Part shown: piece after piece, positions 63,140 to 64,000 of the stretch | Position numbering within the stretch: the first letter of the stretch is position 1 | Layout: every line of letters begins with the position of its first letter | From: Bradyrhizobium cytisi | Lineage (GTDB): Bacteria > Pseudomonadota > Alphaproteobacteria > Rhizobiales > Xanthobacteraceae | Direction of reading: 5' to 3' | Assembly: GCF_008123515.1 (NCBI RefSeq) | Contig: NZ_VSSR01000025.1 | Coordinates: 124,001-188,000 of the forward strand | DNA length: 64,000 bases | The notes under the pieces: model-generated | The model's database searches: none | The model's input: only the letters and a program-made list of their open reading frames with translations | What the model was told of the DNA's origin: nothing | Translations under genes and position numbers: made by a program

Positions 63140-64000
63140 GCCCACGCCGAAAGCCGATGTATTCCAGGCCAACCGCGACCGCGCAGCACCCCTGCTTAAA
63201 GGGCTACAGGCGGACGGCATCGGCCACATGATCGACGGCAAGATTGTCCCGTCGATCTCGGGCCGGACCTTTGAGACAAAGTCGCCGGTCGATGGCGCAA
63301 CGCTCGCGAGCGTCGCCAGCGGCAATGCCGAGGACATCGACGCCGCAGCAACGGCTGCTGCGCTGGCCTTCAAATCATGGCGCGACATGGGCCCCGTCAC
63401 GCGGAAGAAGCTGCTGCATCGCGTTGCAGACGCGATCGAGGACAATGCTGAAGACATCGCCGTGCTCGAATGCATCGACACCGGCCAGGCCTATCGCTTC
63501 ATGGCCAAGGCCGCGATTCGCGCCGCGGAAAACTTCCGGTTCTTCGCCGACAAATGCGCCGAGGCGCGCGACGGCCAGAACACGCCGAGCGACGAGCACT
63601 GGAATATCTCCACCCGCGTGCCGATCGGCCCGGTCGGCGTGATTACGCCGTGGAACACGCCATTCATGCTCTCGACGTGGAAGATCGCCCCTGCGCTGGC
63701 GGCGGGCTGCACCGTCGTGCACAAGCCGGCCGAGTGGTCGCCGGTGACGGCATCCATTCTAGCCAGGCTCGTCAAGGAAGCCGGCGTACCCGATGGCGTG
63801 TTCAACACCGTGCACGGTTTTGGCGAAGAGGCCGGCAAGGCTTTGACAGAACATCCCGCCATCAAGGCGATCGGCTTCGTCGGCGAAAGCGCGACGGGAT
63901 CGGCGATCATGATTCAGGGCGCGCCGACCTTGAAGCGCGTGCATTTCGAGCTCGGCGGCAAGAACCCCGTGATCGTGTTCGACGACGCCGATCTCGACCG
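63132..64000 (+). CDS. hpaE: 5-carboxymethyl-2-hydroxymuconate semialdehyde dehydrogenase HpaE, 5' part
   Basis: About 289 residues are visible before the right edge; a full HpaE has about 500. It starts inside the hpaF 3' end (ATG 63132), so it is translationally coupled. Aldehyde dehydrogenase motifs visible so far are GPVGVITPWNTPFMLSTWKI with the catalytic Asn, VVHKPAEWSPVT, IGFVGESATGS and the catalytic Glu in FELGGKNPVIV; the catalytic Cys lies beyond the window. It oxidises the ring-cleavage semialdehyde with NAD. Confidence 0.9.
   Translation, partial: MDKPTPKADVFQANRDRAAPLLKGLQADGIGHMIDGKIVPSISGRTFETKSPVDGATLASVASGNAEDIDAAATAAALAFKSWRDMGPVTRKKLLHRVADAIEDNAEDIAVLECIDTGQAYRFMAKAAIRAAENFRFFADKCAEARDGQNTPSDEHWNISTRVPIGPVGVITPWNTPFMLSTWKIAPALAAGCTVVHKPAEWSPVTASILARLVKEAGVPDGVFNTVHGFGEEAGKALTEHPAIKAIGFVGESATGSAIMIQGAPTLKRVHFELGGKNPVIVFDDADLD

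Overview
The window is high-GC chromosomal DNA whose gene content points to an alphaproteobacterium of the Bradyrhizobium/Rhodopseudomonas group. The evidence is a near-complete hopanoid locus that includes the C-2 methylase HpnP, the exporter HpnN and the aminotransferase HpnO, palindromic REP elements of the kind seen in these genomes, and an EcfG-type (general stress response) promoter. No rRNA, tRNA, CRISPR array, phage or intact insertion sequence was seen. Species is not assigned.

Layout. 1-2.4 kb: a two-gene DNA-repair-like unit (radical SAM protein and a DUF4130-UdgX fusion). 2.5-10.3 kb: phosphate transporter, M20 amidohydrolase, GMC oxidoreductase, then a four-gene run of Tat metallophosphoesterase, cupredoxin, ECF sigma factor and zinc-finger anti-sigma factor. 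10.4-25.9 kb: the hopanoid locus, with hpnO(-), a DUF2147 gene(+), hpnN(-), ispH-hpnH(+) and the compact leftward operon hpnC-hpnD-hpnE-shc-hpnG. A 2.3-kb cargo (protoglobin, SnoaL-like protein, VapC/AbrB toxin-antitoxin) lies between the convergent ends of hpnH and hpnG and is flanked by two similar terminators. 26-30 kb: small secreted proteins and a second RND/MMPL transporter. 30-34 kb: eutB-hpnP-eutC, in which the gene for 2-methylhopanoid synthesis lies between the two subunits of ethanolamine ammonia-lyase; hpnP and eutC overlap by 4 nt. 34-36 kb: a chemoreceptor.

36-41 kb is a patchy accessory region with several broken genes: a SphA-like pseudogene with three stops, a truncated formylglycine-generating-enzyme gene with a foreign-looking tail, and a duplicated 3' end of a tyrosine-phosphatase gene. 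41-45 kb: a LysR regulator divergent from an MFS-cupin-alcohol dehydrogenase operon. 45-51.5 kb: single genes (P-loop kinase, RlpA, acetyltransferase, Omp25-like barrel, HdeD, Rieske-FAD oxidoreductase, HD hydrolase) and two more gene remnants (acyl-CoA dehydrogenase 3' end, ABC binding-protein 3' end). 51.7-58.4 kb: a three-gene operon of two transglutaminase-like proteins and a circularly permuted ATP-grasp/alpha-E protein. 58.6-64 kb: an altronate-dehydratase-like gene, an HpcH/HpaI aldolase, and a MarR(HpaR) regulator divergent from hpaH-hpaF-hpaE of homoprotocatechuate breakdown; hpaE runs off the right edge.

How the genes fit together. HpnC, HpnD and HpnE make squalene, Shc cyclises it to hopene, HpnH adds adenosyl, HpnG removes adenine, HpnO makes aminobacteriohopanetriol, HpnP methylates C-2 and HpnN moves hopanoids to the outer membrane. 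IspH supplies isoprenoid precursor. All functions are read from sequence motifs, length and gene order; no database search was run.
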